Of a DNA stretch of 64,000 nt, positions 31,888 through 40,866 are shown in pieces. How positions within the stretch are numbered: the first letter of the stretch is position 1; every line of letters starts with the position of its first letter. The translations under genes were made by a program, and so were the position numbers. A model generated the notes under the pieces. The model made no database searches. It was not told the DNA's origin and saw nothing but the letters and a program-made list of their open reading frames with translations. Source of the DNA: Actinopolymorpha rutila (GTDB lineage Bacteria > Actinomycetota > Actinomycetes > Propionibacteriales > Actinopolymorphaceae); NCBI RefSeq assembly GCF_013407855.1, contig NZ_JACBZH010000001.1:1860001-1924000 (forward strand), in the 5' to 3' direction.

Positions 31888-31943
31888 GGGGAGGTGGGAA
31901 GACCTACGGGTGTCACAGGCCCCGTAGGTCTTCCCACCTCCCC
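31888..31943. terminator. Very strong 23-bp perfect stem-loop after the dehydrogenase
   Basis: Arms 31888-31910 and 31921-31943 are perfectly complementary over 23 bases (beginning GGGGAGGTGGGAAG), with a ten-base loop TGTCACAGGC. TTGTCC follows, not a T-run. It starts 22 bases after the stop, so termination is the likely role. Confidence 0.7.
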
Positions 31944-31959
31944 TTGTCCGGAGCCCGTC

Positions 31960-31983
31960 CGGATTCTTCCGCGGAAGAATCCG
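31960..31983. promoter_or_regulatory. Perfect 24-bp palindrome upstream of the antiporter gene
   Basis: Half-site CGGATTCTTCCG (31960-31971) is followed directly by its exact reverse complement (31972-31983), with no spacer. It lies 71 bases before the antiporter -10 box. The shape fits a dimeric repressor or activator site; no binder is known to me. Confidence 0.45.
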
Positions 31984-32053
31984 CGGAGTGGATGTGGCGA
32001 AGGGGCGCGGAAGTGCAGGTCACGGCGGTCCGGGCGGGTTTTGTTCCCCCGGC

Positions 32054-32059
32054 TAGTCT
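32054..32059 (+). promoter_or_regulatory. -10 box for leaderless antiporter mRNA
   Basis: TAGTCT six bases before GTG 32066; no Shine-Dalgarno. Confidence 0.6.
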
Positions 32060-32065
32060 CGTGAC

Positions 32066-33640
32066 GTGCGCGAGGGCCTGCTCGACGTTGTTCTGTTGCT
32101 GGCGGTGGTCGGGCTGGTCTCCGGGCTGGCACGGCGGACCGGCCTGCTCGCCCCCATCCTGCTGGTGGTCGCGGGCGTCGCGTTCTCGTTCATCCCGGTC
32201 GGTCCCGAAATCCACCTCGAGCCCGAACTCGTCCTCGAGGGCATCCTGCCGCTGCTGCTCTACATCGCCGCGATCCGCACCTCGCTGCCGGCGTTCCGGA
32301 GCAATCTGAGCCCGATCGTGCTGCTGGCGTTCGGGCACGTGTTGTTCATCGCCGCGATCGTCGGGCTGGTCCTGCACGCGGTCGTCCCGTCGATCCCGCT
32401 GGCGGCGACGTTCGCGCTGGGGGCGGTGGTGGCGCCGCCGGACGCGGTGGCCGCCACCGCGATCGCCCGCCGGCTGCACCTACCCCGCCAGGTGGTGACG
32501 ATCCTGGAGGGGGAGAGCCTGGTCAACGACGCCACCGCACTGGTGGCGCTGCGGGTGGCGGTGTCGGCTGCCCTTGGTACGACGGTGACGTGGGCGGGCG
32601 CTGTCGGCCAGCTCAGCCTGTCCGTGTTCGGCGGGCTGGCGATCGGTGGCGTGGTCGCCGTACTCGCCCGGTGGCTGCACCAGCGCACCCGGGACGCGCT
32701 GCTGGACAACACGATCTCCCTGCTCACGCCGTTCCTGGCGTTCGTACCCGCAAACTTCATCGGCGCCTCCGGCATCGTCGCGGTGGTGACCTGTGGCCTG
32801 TACCTCGGGCACCGGCGCGACCGCATGTTCGACCCGGCGGCCAGGGTGCAGATCGACGCGGTGTGGAAGGTGACGCAGTTCCTGCTCGAAGGAACGCTGT
32901 TCCTCCTGGTGGGGCTGCAGATGCGGTCGGTGGTGGACGCGCTGTCGTCGGGCTGGCAACTGGTGACCGCGGCGACGGTGGCGGTGGTCGCCACCGTCGT
33001 GGTCGGGAGGTTCGTGTGGGTGTTCCCCGGCGCGTACCTGCCACCGATGCTGCGCCTGGACCGGGCACACCACGCCTATCCGCCGCTGCCGAACGTCGTG
33101 GTGGTCGCCTGGGCCGGGATGCGCGGCGTGGTGACGCTGGCGGCGGCGCTCAGCCTCCCGCTGGAGTTCCCCGGCCGCGCCCTGCTGGTGTTCATCGCGT
33201 TCGTGGTCATCCTGGTGACGCTGGTCGCGCAGGGGCTGACGCTGCCCGCGGTGGTCCGACTGGTGGGTGTCGGCCGGGACGACCCGCGTGAGGACCTGCT
33301 GGCCGAGGCGGAAGTACGCCAGGACGCCATGCGCGCGGCCCTGGCCCGGCTGGACGACGACCGCGGCGACGCCCCCGACTACGTGGTCGACCGGCTGCGC
33401 GACTCGGCCGAGATCCGCGCCAACCAGGTCTGGGAACGCCTCGGCGACCCCGACCGCGAACCCCCCACCGAGACCATGCGCCGGCTGCGCCTGGGAATGC
33501 TGGACGCCGAGCGCGGCGTCTTCGTCCAGGCCCGGGACGAGAAGCGGATCCCGGAGGAGGTGCTGCGCCAGGTGGAGCGGGAGCTGGACCTGGAACAGTT
33601 GATGATGGCTCGCGGCCGACAGGAGGACGACGACTCATGA
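32066..33640 (+). CDS. Na+/H+ antiporter, CPA1 family
   Basis: Monovalent cation/proton antiporter of the NhaP/SLC9 type. 524 residues: about twelve membrane helices over residues 1-400, then a hydrophilic C-terminal domain of about 115 residues. The ion-binding motif GAVVAPPDAVAATAIA and EGESLVNDATALVALR (with the functional ND pair) are intact. The cytoplasmic tail is charged, helix-rich and probably regulatory. The stop overlaps the next gene by ATGA, coupling it to a UBP zinc-finger protein. Transported ion cannot be decided from sequence. Confidence 0.9.
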   Translation: MREGLLDVVLLLAVVGLVSGLARRTGLLAPILLVVAGVAFSFIPVGPEIHLEPELVLEGILPLLLYIAAIRTSLPAFRSNLSPIVLLAFGHVLFIAAIVGLVLHAVVPSIPLAATFALGAVVAPPDAVAATAIARRLHLPRQVVTILEGESLVNDATALVALRVAVSAALGTTVTWAGAVGQLSLSVFGGLAIGGVVAVLARWLHQRTRDALLDNTISLLTPFLAFVPANFIGASGIVAVVTCGLYLGHRRDRMFDPAARVQIDAVWKVTQFLLEGTLFLLVGLQMRSVVDALSSGWQLVTAATVAVVATVVVGRFVWVFPGAYLPPMLRLDRAHHAYPPLPNVVVVAWAGMRGVVTLAAALSLPLEFPGRALLVFIAFVVILVTLVAQGLTLPAVVRLVGVGRDDPREDLLAEAEVRQDAMRAALARLDDDRGDAPDYVVDRLRDSAEIRANQVWERLGDPDREPPTETMRRLRLGMLDAERGVFVQARDEKRIPEEVLRQVERELDLEQLMMARGRQEDDDS

Positions 33641-33906
33641 CCAGCCCGACCTGTACGCACCTTGCACAGGCGAGCGACGACGTGACCGCGAGGACGCCGC
33701 AGGGCTGCGAGGAGTGCCTGGCGCAGGGCACCGACGACTGGGTGCATCTGCGGTTGTGCCTGACCTGCGGCCACGTCGGCTGCTGCGACTCCTCCCAGTG
33801 GAAGCACGCGACCGCGCACCACCACGAGACCGGGCACCCGGTGATCCGGTCGTTCGAACGCGGGGAGGCCTGGCGCTGGTGCTACGTGGACCAGCGGATC
33901 GGCTGA
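33637..33906 (+). CDS. UBP-type zinc finger protein
   Basis: 89 residues, almost entirely one ZnF-UBP domain, the fold that in eukaryotes binds the ubiquitin C-terminus. Zinc ligands are visible: CTHL, CEECL, CLTCGHVGCCDSS, HATAHHHETGHPV. Bacteria carry stand-alone copies, often beside Na+/H+ antiporters, where the role is unknown. ATGA overlap with the antiporter gene points to a regulatory or assembly partner of that transporter; this is inference. Confidence 0.85.
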   Translation: MTSPTCTHLAQASDDVTARTPQGCEECLAQGTDDWVHLRLCLTCGHVGCCDSSQWKHATAHHHETGHPVIRSFERGEAWRWCYVDQRIG

Positions 33907-34001
33907 CCTCCACCGGAAAACGGGGAGGACCTCGGCGGTCGTGATCGTTAGGGTGACGGCGTGGCACCCGTACGATCACCCCGGCTCCGGCAGGTCCGGC
34001 G

Positions 34002-34730
34002 ATGACCGACCTCGCCGATCTGCTGGCCCGCGCCGAGGCGGCACTGGCAGACGTACCCGCCGACAGCGGCGCCAGCGCCGTGGTGGCCGGCATCGCCTGC
34101 GTGAGCTACCCGATCGACCAGCCGTGGGCGACCCAGGCCAAGGCGATGGGGCCGCCGTCGGCGTCCGCGCTGGACCAGGCGATCGAGTGGCTGGACGCGC
34201 ACGCGGCGGTGCGCGGGCAGTGGGCGGTGACCACCCGGGCGAGGTACGCCGGCCAGCCGGAGTTCACCCGGCGCGGGTTCCGGCCGTGGCTGGAGCTTCC
34301 CGTCCTGGTCCTGGGCAGCGTCGCCCGGCTCGCGGCGGCGGCCCCGGTCGCCGGGCTCACCGTCGGTGCGCCGGACAGTGCGGAGGAGTTCCTCGGTGTC
34401 TACGGCGCGGAGCTCGCCCCGCTGGTGACGCCCGGGGTGCTCGCCTCGCCCAGCTACCACCTGCTGGTCGGCCGGGTCGACGGTGTGGCCGTCGCCTGTG
34501 CGCAGATCCGGGAGGTGGCGGGTACGGCGTACGTCTCGGCGGTCGGTGTGCTGCCCGAGTGGCGTGACCGCGGCATCGGTTCGGCGATCTCGGCGGCCGC
34601 GGCGAGGTACGCCCTCGGCCTGCAGCCGCGCGCGGTGTGGCTCAGCGCGCAGTCGCACCGGCACCGGTTGTACGGCCGGATCGGGTTCCGTCCGGTGGAC
34701 ACCCACGTCCTGTTGCGCCCGGAGCAGTAG
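34002..34730 (+). CDS. GNAT family N-acetyltransferase
   Basis: 242 residues. A C-terminal GNAT domain carries the acetyl-CoA signature VGVLPEWRDRGIGSAISAA (the R-x-x-G-x-G pyrophosphate loop) and LYGRIGFRPV near the end. The N-terminal 110 residues are Ala-rich and may be a degenerate second GNAT repeat or substrate domain. Acceptor unknown. No clear ribosome-binding site; ATG 34002 is used. Confidence 0.75.
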   Translation: MTDLADLLARAEAALADVPADSGASAVVAGIACVSYPIDQPWATQAKAMGPPSASALDQAIEWLDAHAAVRGQWAVTTRARYAGQPEFTRRGFRPWLELPVLVLGSVARLAAAAPVAGLTVGAPDSAEEFLGVYGAELAPLVTPGVLASPSYHLLVGRVDGVAVACAQIREVAGTAYVSAVGVLPEWRDRGIGSAISAAAARYALGLQPRAVWLSAQSHRHRLYGRIGFRPVDTHVLLRPEQ

Positions 34731-34762
34731 GCCGGAGCAGTAGGCCGGAGTGGCCGGGCCGG

Positions 34763-35773
34763 TCAGCCGACGTGCGCGCGGACCAGTCCGACGACCTCGG
34801 CCGCGCAGCCCCAGGACACGGTGACGCCGGAGCCGCCGTGGCCGTAGCAGTGCACCACCATCCGGCCGGGCTCACTCGCCTGGGCTTCCACTCGCACGCT
34901 CGGCCGGGCCGGCCGCAGCCCGACGCGTTCGCGGAGCACCCGCGCGTGGGCCAGCGCGGGCTCCAGCCGGGCGGCGGCCGCGAGCAGGTCCCGGGTGGTC
35001 TCCGGCCGGGGCCGGGTGTCCCAGTCGTCGGGCTCGGCGGTGCCGCCGACGACCACCGAACGGCGCCGGGGTACGACGTACAGCGGGCGCTCGGGCTCGG
35101 TGTCGTCGGCCCACCAGCGGGTGACACCCACCTGGTCCAGGACGACGAGCTGGCCGCGGACCGGTGTCACCGAGCGGTCCCGGGCGAGCGCTCGGGCGGC
35201 CAGCCCGGTGCAGTTGACCAGGATCGGGGCGTTGTCGGGGAGGGCGGGCAGCGCCTGCCGGGTGAGCGTCCCGCCGAGCGCGCCCAGCCGGGCGACCAGC
35301 CAGGGCAGGTAGCTGCCGGTGTCCACCACGGGCGCCTGGAACTCCCAGCCGCCGGCGTACCCGTCGGGCGGGTCGGTCAGCGTTCGCAGGCCGGGCACCG
35401 CGGCGGCCCACCAGGGTTCGCCGCCCGGAGTACGGACCAGTTCGGCGCCGGGAACCAGGTCGACGCCGGCCGACTCGTCCTCGCGCGCCAGCCGGGCGAA
35501 CCTGTCGTAGGACGTGGCAGCCCAGGCCGTCACCCGGTCCTGGGGGAGCGCGCGGTAGGGGAACCACAGCGCGGCGGCCACCGAGGACGTCGTCTCCGGC
35601 GGCAGGTCGCGCGCCACGACGTTGACCTCGAACCCGTCCTCGGCCAGCGCCACCGCACAGGTCAGCCCGACCACTCCGGCGCCGACCACCAGCACCCGCC
35701 GCCCCTGGGGGCTCGGGGTGGTGGTGGTCGACACCGGCTCGGGCACACGCTCTGTCACCGGCTCGGTCGCCAT
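34763..35773 (-). CDS. FAD-dependent D-amino-acid oxidase
   Basis: Oxidises D-amino acids to imino acids with release of H2O2. 336 residues; the dinucleotide fold GAGVVG at 31-36 follows a variable N-terminal 24 residues, and SSVAAALWFPYRA matches the FAD-ribityl-binding segment of the DAO family. The C-terminal YGHGGSGVTVSWGCA is the conserved DAO signature. A Thr/Pro-rich start region makes the exact start uncertain. Likely cytosolic here, as no targeting signal is seen. Confidence 0.88.
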   Translation of the reverse strand: MATEPVTERVPEPVSTTTTPSPQGRRVLVVGAGVVGLTCAVALAEDGFEVNVVARDLPPETTSSVAAALWFPYRALPQDRVTAWAATSYDRFARLAREDESAGVDLVPGAELVRTPGGEPWWAAAVPGLRTLTDPPDGYAGGWEFQAPVVDTGSYLPWLVARLGALGGTLTRQALPALPDNAPILVNCTGLAARALARDRSVTPVRGQLVVLDQVGVTRWWADDTEPERPLYVVPRRRSVVVGGTAEPDDWDTRPRPETTRDLLAAAARLEPALAHARVLRERVGLRPARPSVRVEAQASEPGRMVVHCYGHGGSGVTVSWGCAAEVVGLVRAHVG

Positions 35774-35825
35774 GTCACCGATGATGCCCGAGCCGAGGCG
35801 GGTTGCGAAGTGCCTTGGGTTCTGC

Positions 35826-36680
35826 CTAGTGCGGACCGGCGGCGTCGGTCTCGGTGCCGCAGGGGCCGCCGCCGAGGTTCTCCGGCAGCTCCACCGGGTC
35901 GCCGTCCATGGTGAGCGTGGCGTACCACGGCGAGATCCGCTCGCAGGAGTCCCGCCCGACGTAGTGGCAGATGAACGAACGCCGGAACCGGTCGGTGGTG
36001 GTGTTCGGTCCCGAGCCGTGCACCAGGCTGCCGTTGAAGAACAGCACGTCGCCCGGCTGCAGGTCGACCGGCACGGCGGCGAGGCCGGGCGGCGGTGGGA
36101 CGTACTCCTTGGTGAACGACACCTCGGGGTCGGCGTCCTCGGGGCAGAACACGTCCATCCGGTGCGTGCCGGGTACGACCTCCAGCCCGCCGTTGTCCCG
36201 GTCGATCACGTCGCAGGCGACCCACGCCGCCACGCAGGTGCCCGGCTCGACGCGCAGGTAGAAGTTGTCCTGGTGGAGCGCCTGCCCGCGCGCGCCCGGC
36301 GGCTTGAAGTAGAACATGCTCTGCGCGGCCAGCGGCTCCTCGTCGAGGAGGTAGCTGAGAATCACCCGGAGCCGGGCGTCGAGGAGGTACTGCCGGGCGA
36401 CGGCGCTGATCTTGTGGGGGTGCATCACCCGGGGGTACTCGCGCAGCACGTCCACCGGCTCGCCGGGCGAGTTGGGCCGCGGCTCGAAGTGGCCGGGCAC
36501 CGGGCCCCGCGCGTGCAGCGCCGTGAACTCGTCCTGGAGCTCGGCGATCTCCTCGGGCGAGAACAGCGACCGGATGATGGTGAAGCCGTCCTCGGCGAAC
36601 TGCCGGGCCGCGGCGGCGACGGGTTCGCCTCCTCGCTCGCGCACGGGCGCGGTGGGAGCGCTGGTGCGGACGTCCGTCAT
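35826..36680 (-). CDS. Phytanoyl-CoA dioxygenase (PhyH) family protein
   Basis: Fe(II)/2-oxoglutarate-dependent oxygenase. 284 residues, double-stranded beta-helix. The metal triad is H136-x-D138 (LHQDNFYL) and H221 (LVHGSGPN); the 2-oxoglutarate Arg is probably R233 or R234. LEVVPGTHRM is a conserved strand. It is divergently transcribed from an AraC regulator 121 bases away, suggesting inducible use, possibly in catabolism or natural-product hydroxylation. Substrate unknown. Confidence 0.85.
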   Translation of the reverse strand: MTDVRTSAPTAPVRERGGEPVAAAARQFAEDGFTIIRSLFSPEEIAELQDEFTALHARGPVPGHFEPRPNSPGEPVDVLREYPRVMHPHKISAVARQYLLDARLRVILSYLLDEEPLAAQSMFYFKPPGARGQALHQDNFYLRVEPGTCVAAWVACDVIDRDNGGLEVVPGTHRMDVFCPEDADPEVSFTKEYVPPPPGLAAVPVDLQPGDVLFFNGSLVHGSGPNTTTDRFRRSFICHYVGRDSCERISPWYATLTMDGDPVELPENLGGGPCGTETDAAGPH

Positions 36681-36801
36681 GGTGGAGGGCCTCCTCGGCT
36701 CGGTGTCGGCTCGGTGCCGGCTCAGGTCGCACGTGAGTACGGTCGTACCTGATGGAACTGCCTGTGACTCCTGACGGTACGGCGCGACCCGGCGGCTGGG
36801 G
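36681..36801. promoter_or_regulatory. Divergent control region between PhyH dioxygenase and AraC regulator
   Basis: 121 bases. GTACG and CGTAC flank GT at 36737-36748, giving a 12-bp palindrome, itself inside a looser CAGGT...ACCTG frame. This is a candidate site for the AraC product. A GGAGG-like ribosome-binding site for the dioxygenase lies near 36685-36690. Confidence 0.45.
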
Positions 36802-37800
36802 ATGCCCGTGACCGCTGCCGACCTGCCCGATCCTGCTGTCGGTCCTATGGGGGCCGACGACGGCGAGGGGACTCCGGCGCCTCCGGCGGAGCTGGTGGTG
36901 GCCGCACGCTTCGACGTCGGCGGCGGGTACGCCGTGCACCGGGCGCGGGGTGCGCCGAGCTGGTTGTTCGCCTGGACCCTGGCCGGCGGCGGGCGGTTCC
37001 GGCAGGGCGGGGTGACCGTCCGTGCCGAGCCCGGCGACCTGGTGGCACTCGGTCCGGAACTCGCGCACGACTACGCCGTGGCGCCGGGCGCGCCGGGCTG
37101 GTCGTTCTGGTGGGTCCACTGTCCGGCGCGGGCCGGCTGGCACGGCTGGCTGGCGCCGTACCAGGTGGGCGAGCGGCTCTACCGCGTGGCGGAGGTGCCG
37201 GAGTTCGTCCGCGGCCGGGTGGAGTCGGCGTTCCGCCGGTTGCACGCCGATGCCCGGTGGTCGGGCGAGGGCCCGCCGCCGGACCCGGTGAGCCCGCGTC
37301 GCCGCGACGTCGTACCGGCCGCGGCGACCGGCGTGGCGGCCCGCGAGCTCGCCCTCGGCGGGGTGGAGGAGGTGCTGGTGCTCACCACCGCGGCGGTGGC
37401 CGCGACCGGCTCCGGACCTGCGGCCGGACCGAGAGCCGGGGAGAACGTCGACCCGCGGGTACGCCGGGTCGAGGTGCTGCTCGTCGCCGACCCGGCCGCG
37501 CCGCACACCGTCGCGTCGCTGGCCGCACGGGTCGCGCTGTCACCGTCCCGGCTGGCGCACCTGTTCTCGGCACAGACCGGGCGTACGCCGATGCGGGCAC
37601 TGCGGGACGCGCGGATGCGGCACGCGGCCCGGCTGCTGGAGGCGACGGACCTTCCGGTCGGCAGCGTGGCCGCCGCCTCGGGGTTCGTCAGCGCGTTCCA
37701 CTTCAGCCGGGTGTTCCGGGAGCGGTTCGGGGTGCCGCCGGGTGGTTACCGTCAGAACAGCCGTGCGGTCGGGTCGTCCAGCCCGCGGAGTACGTCGTAG
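36802..37800 (+). CDS. AraC family transcriptional regulator
   Basis: 332 residues. N-terminal cupin ligand-binding domain (about 30-130, with [18 protein letters not shown]) and a C-terminal double helix-turn-helix (about 225-325) with [19 protein letters not shown] and [22 protein letters not shown]. Residues 140-220 form a Pro/Arg/Ala linker. Divergent to the PhyH gene, which it probably controls. The last 49 bases overlap antisense the 3' end of nucS. Confidence 0.85.
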   Translation: MPVTAADLPDPAVGPMGADDGEGTPAPPAELVVAARFDVGGGYAVHRARGAPSWLFAWTLAGGGRFRQGGVTVRAEPGDLVALGPELAHDYAVAPGAPGWSFWWVHCPARAGWHGWLAPYQVGERLYRVAEVPEFVRGRVESAFRRLHADARWSGEGPPPDPVSPRRRDVVPAAATGVAARELALGGVEEVLVLTTAAVAATGSGPAAGPRAGENVDPRVRRVEVLLVADPAAPHTVASLAARVALSPSRLAHLFSAQTGRTPMRALRDARMRHAARLLEATDLPVGSVAAASGFVSAFHFSRVFRERFGVPPGGYRQNSRAVGSSSPRSTS

Positions 37801-38429
37801 TCGACCGTCACGCACTCGATGCCCCGGTCACCGGCCAGCACCCGCGCCTGCGGCTTGATCTCCTGCGCGGCGAACACTCCGCGGACGGGCGCGAGCAACG
37901 GGTCGCGGTTGAGGAGCTCGAGGTAGCGGGTGAGCTGCTCGACGCCGTCGATCTCACCGCGCCGTTTGACCTCGACCGCGATCGCCGCACCGCCCGCGTC
38001 ACGGCAGAGCAGGTCGACCGGACCGATCGCGGTGGGGTACTCCCGCCGCACCAACGTGAGACCCTCCCCGAGCGTGGCGGGGTGGTCGGCGAGGAGCTCC
38101 TGCAGGTGCGCCTCCACGCCGTCCTTGCGCAGCCCGGGATCGGCGCCGAGCTCGTGGTTGGAGTCGTGCAGCACCTCGTCCAGCGTGATCACCAGCTGGC
38201 CGCCGTCCTTGCCGGTGACCGTCCACCGGGCCGGGTCGGAGTCGGTCGCCGGCTGCTCGACGAGCTTGCACGGCGGGCTCATCCAGTTGAGCGGTTTGTA
38301 CGCCCGGTCGTCGTTGTGGATCGACACCGAACCATCGGCCTTCACCAGGATGAGGCGGTTCGCACGGGGCAGGTGGGCGGTGAGCCGGCCGACATAGTCG
38401 ACCTGGCACGAGGCGATGACGAGGCGCAC
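37752..38429 (-). CDS. nucS: Endonuclease NucS/EndoMS
   Basis: Mismatch-specific double-strand endonuclease that replaces MutS/MutL in Actinobacteria. 225 residues: N-terminal beta-sandwich DNA-binding domain (1-115), C-terminal RecB-like nuclease with PD-(D/E)xK residues D139, E153 and K155 ([12 protein letters not shown]). It ends in DPTARLF, resembling the C-terminal motif with which EndoMS docks on the DNA polymerase beta clamp. The GTG start lies eight bases after TAGGGT, with no Shine-Dalgarno. Tail-to-tail overlap of 49 bases with the AraC gene. Confidence 0.94.
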   Translation of the reverse strand: MRLVIASCQVDYVGRLTAHLPRANRLILVKADGSVSIHNDDRAYKPLNWMSPPCKLVEQPATDSDPARWTVTGKDGGQLVITLDEVLHDSNHELGADPGLRKDGVEAHLQELLADHPATLGEGLTLVRREYPTAIGPVDLLCRDAGGAAIAVEVKRRGEIDGVEQLTRYLELLNRDPLLAPVRGVFAAQEIKPQARVLAGDRGIECVTVDYDVLRGLDDPTARLF

Positions 38430-38594
38430 GACGCCTCACCCTAGGGCATGCCCGGTAGCAGGAATCGGGTCGTGGTCGGGTCGCCGATTGCGGGATGCGT
38501 AATGCGAAAGTGCATCTTCGCCCGCCTTGGGTGGAATGCTTCCGGCATCGTCGCACGGTTTGCCGGGTGCGGCGCTGACACGGGGGTGTATCGA

Positions 38595-40835
38595 ATGCGT
38601 CGGCAGCGAACGGTTCTGCTTGCCCTGATCACGGTCTTTCTGACAACGCTGGGAACCGCCGGTGCGTGGGGGGCAGCACCGTCAGGGCCTGCCGCGCTCA
38701 CCGGATCGGACCATCAAGGACGCGCGGAGCGACCCGAGGCCGGGCGAGGCGCCCAGCAGGCGAAGCCCGCCACGGTGAGGCAGGTGACACTGGTCACCGG
38801 CGACCGGGTGCGCGTCACCACCAGAAGTGATGGCGTTTCCACCGCCACCCCGATCCCGGGGCCGGGCCGCAGCCGAATGACGTTCGGCATCCGCCGGCAC
38901 GGGCGCGACCTGAACGTCGTACCGGCCGACGCGGCCCCTCTGGTGGCGAGCGGCCGGCTCGATCCGCGGTTGTTCGAGGTCGCCGGGCTGGTGCGTGCGG
39001 GCTACGGCGACGAGCAGACCGACCACCTCCCGCTCGTCGTCGCCCGCCCGACGGGCGCCGCGGCCTCCACTGCCTCCGCAACCACGGCAACCTCCTCGGC
39101 ACGCTCCTCGGCACGCTCCTGGATCCCGCGTGCCCTGCGACCCGGCAGAGCGGTGCCGAGTCCGCGGGGGCAGGCCGTCACCGAACCCAAGGCCGCTGCC
39201 GGGGAGACCTGGCGCTGGCTCGCCGGTACGCCGAGCCACGTCTGGCTGGACACGCCGGCGCGGGCCGGCGTCACCGAGAGAGCCGTGAAGCGCGGCGCCG
39301 CGCAGGCGGACCCGGCCACGTACACCCTCACTCTCCGCGTGATCGACCGCGCGGGCAGGCTCGTCACCGACCCGAGCCGCCTGCAGCCCTCGCCGACCGT
39401 GGTCGCCGACCTGAACACCGGCGACCTGATCGACCTGACCGGAGCCTCGACCGGCCTGGTGGCGCACCTGGCGCCCGGCACCTACGCGTTCAGCGGGATC
39501 GTCTCCACCACCCCGGCCTCCTCGCCGACCAGCTACACGCTGCTGTCGGCCCCGCGGATCAGCGTCGCCGCCAACACCACGGTGACGCTGGACGCCCGGC
39601 AGGCACACCGGGTCACCACCAAGGTCGACGCGGCCTCCCCGAGGGCGGTCGTGACGACGTTCGGCCTGGTGGAGACCGTCGCCGGCACCCCGTTCACCAC
39701 CCTGTTGACCCTGCGGGGCAACGTGCCCAACCACCTCTACGCCCGGGCCACCGGGACCGTCACCGGCCGGACGTACGAGTTCACCGTGTTCCGTTCCCTG
39801 GCTGCCGGCGCGGTCACCTACGACCTGCTCCTCGGACAGGAGGGCAGTGTGCCGGCGAACCCGGCGTACGTCGTCCATGACGCGGCCCTGACCCGCTACG
39901 ACGCGGTGTTCGCGGTCCCGGGGGGCGGGCTGAACCTTGACGGTGTGTGGTCCCGCGAGGCGGAGCTGCCCGGCGACTCCACCATCGGGCTGGGGTGGTT
40001 CTACGACGTGCCACTGCCCGCCCGGCGGACACACCTGTTCACCCCGCGGTACGCCGGCCGGTCGCTGGCGTGGTCGGACAAGCTCGACGTACGGAGTACT
40101 CCCACCCAGGTCCGGTACAGCGAGGTCCGCGACCCGCTCCGCTACGCACCCGGCCAGCAGGTCCGGCACACGTTCAGCCCCGCGGCGTTCCGGCCACAGG
40201 CGGGGGGCTACCGGCAGGGCGACGGCGTGATGAACTTCTCGATGGAGCCGATGTCACCGTCCCTGCGCGACGGGACCCTCATGGTCAACGACTCGACCGG
40301 CATCACCGCCACCAGCACGCTGCGCCGCGCGGGCGTCGTGGTGGCCACCTCGACCGACCCGTTCGTCCTGAACGCGGGCGTCCAGCCCAAGCCGCGCGCG
40401 TCGTACACCCTGGACCTGCGTGTCGGCCAGCACGTGCCGTGGTCGAGATACGCCACGACGGTGACCGGCCACTGGCAGTTCACCTCCGCCGCGCCGGCGG
40501 GCTACATCGCGCCGATCTCGCTGCTGAACACGGTGGCGGTCGGGGCGTTCGACCTGCTCGGGCGGGCGCGCGCGGGCCGGCCGTTCACGCTGGACCTGGT
40601 GACGACGAGCCCGGACGTGACCAGCACGGTGACCCGGACGCTGCTGTGGGTGTCGTACGACGACGGGCACACCTGGACGCGCGTGACGACGACGCCCGGC
40701 GCACCCGGACACTGGTCGGCGCGGGTCCACCACCCGAACCTGCCCGGCCGCTTCGTCTCGCTCCGGACGCTGGCCGAGGACGACCAGCGCAGTGAGCTGA
40801 CGATGACTTCGATCCGGGCGTACAGGCTGTACTAG
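38595..40835 (+). CDS. Secreted protein with subtilase-type propeptide but no S8 catalytic domain
   Basis: 746 residues from ATG 38595. Sec signal peptide (about 1-27, cut near AGAWGA). Residues 57-160 (VTLVTGDRVRV, FGIRRHGRDLNVVPADA, LDPRLFEVAGLV) closely follow the propeptide region of large Streptomyces secreted S8 peptidases. The catalytic Asp-His-Ser domain that should come next is missing: only about 80 low-complexity Ala/Ser/Thr residues separate this from beta-rich repeats (YTLTLRVIDRAGRLV onward) like those C-terminal to such proteases. Function unknown; an inhibitor or decoy is possible. The weak ribosome-binding site is GGGGG. Confidence 0.65.
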   Translation: MRRQRTVLLALITVFLTTLGTAGAWGAAPSGPAALTGSDHQGRAERPEAGRGAQQAKPATVRQVTLVTGDRVRVTTRSDGVSTATPIPGPGRSRMTFGIRRHGRDLNVVPADAAPLVASGRLDPRLFEVAGLVRAGYGDEQTDHLPLVVARPTGAAASTASATTATSSARSSARSWIPRALRPGRAVPSPRGQAVTEPKAAAGETWRWLAGTPSHVWLDTPARAGVTERAVKRGAAQADPATYTLTLRVIDRAGRLVTDPSRLQPSPTVVADLNTGDLIDLTGASTGLVAHLAPGTYAFSGIVSTTPASSPTSYTLLSAPRISVAANTTVTLDARQAHRVTTKVDAASPRAVVTTFGLVETVAGTPFTTLLTLRGNVPNHLYARATGTVTGRTYEFTVFRSLAAGAVTYDLLLGQEGSVPANPAYVVHDAALTRYDAVFAVPGGGLNLDGVWSREAELPGDSTIGLGWFYDVPLPARRTHLFTPRYAGRSLAWSDKLDVRSTPTQVRYSEVRDPLRYAPGQQVRHTFSPAAFRPQAGGYRQGDGVMNFSMEPMSPSLRDGTLMVNDSTGITATSTLRRAGVVVATSTDPFVLNAGVQPKPRASYTLDLRVGQHVPWSRYATTVTGHWQFTSAAPAGYIAPISLLNTVAVGAFDLLGRARAGRPFTLDLVTTSPDVTSTVTRTLLWVSYDDGHTWTRVTTTPGAPGHWSARVHHPNLPGRFVSLRTLAEDDQRSELTMTSIRAYRLY

Positions 40836-40866
40836 GACCGTCCCCTGAGCGCGGCCCGAACCCGGG

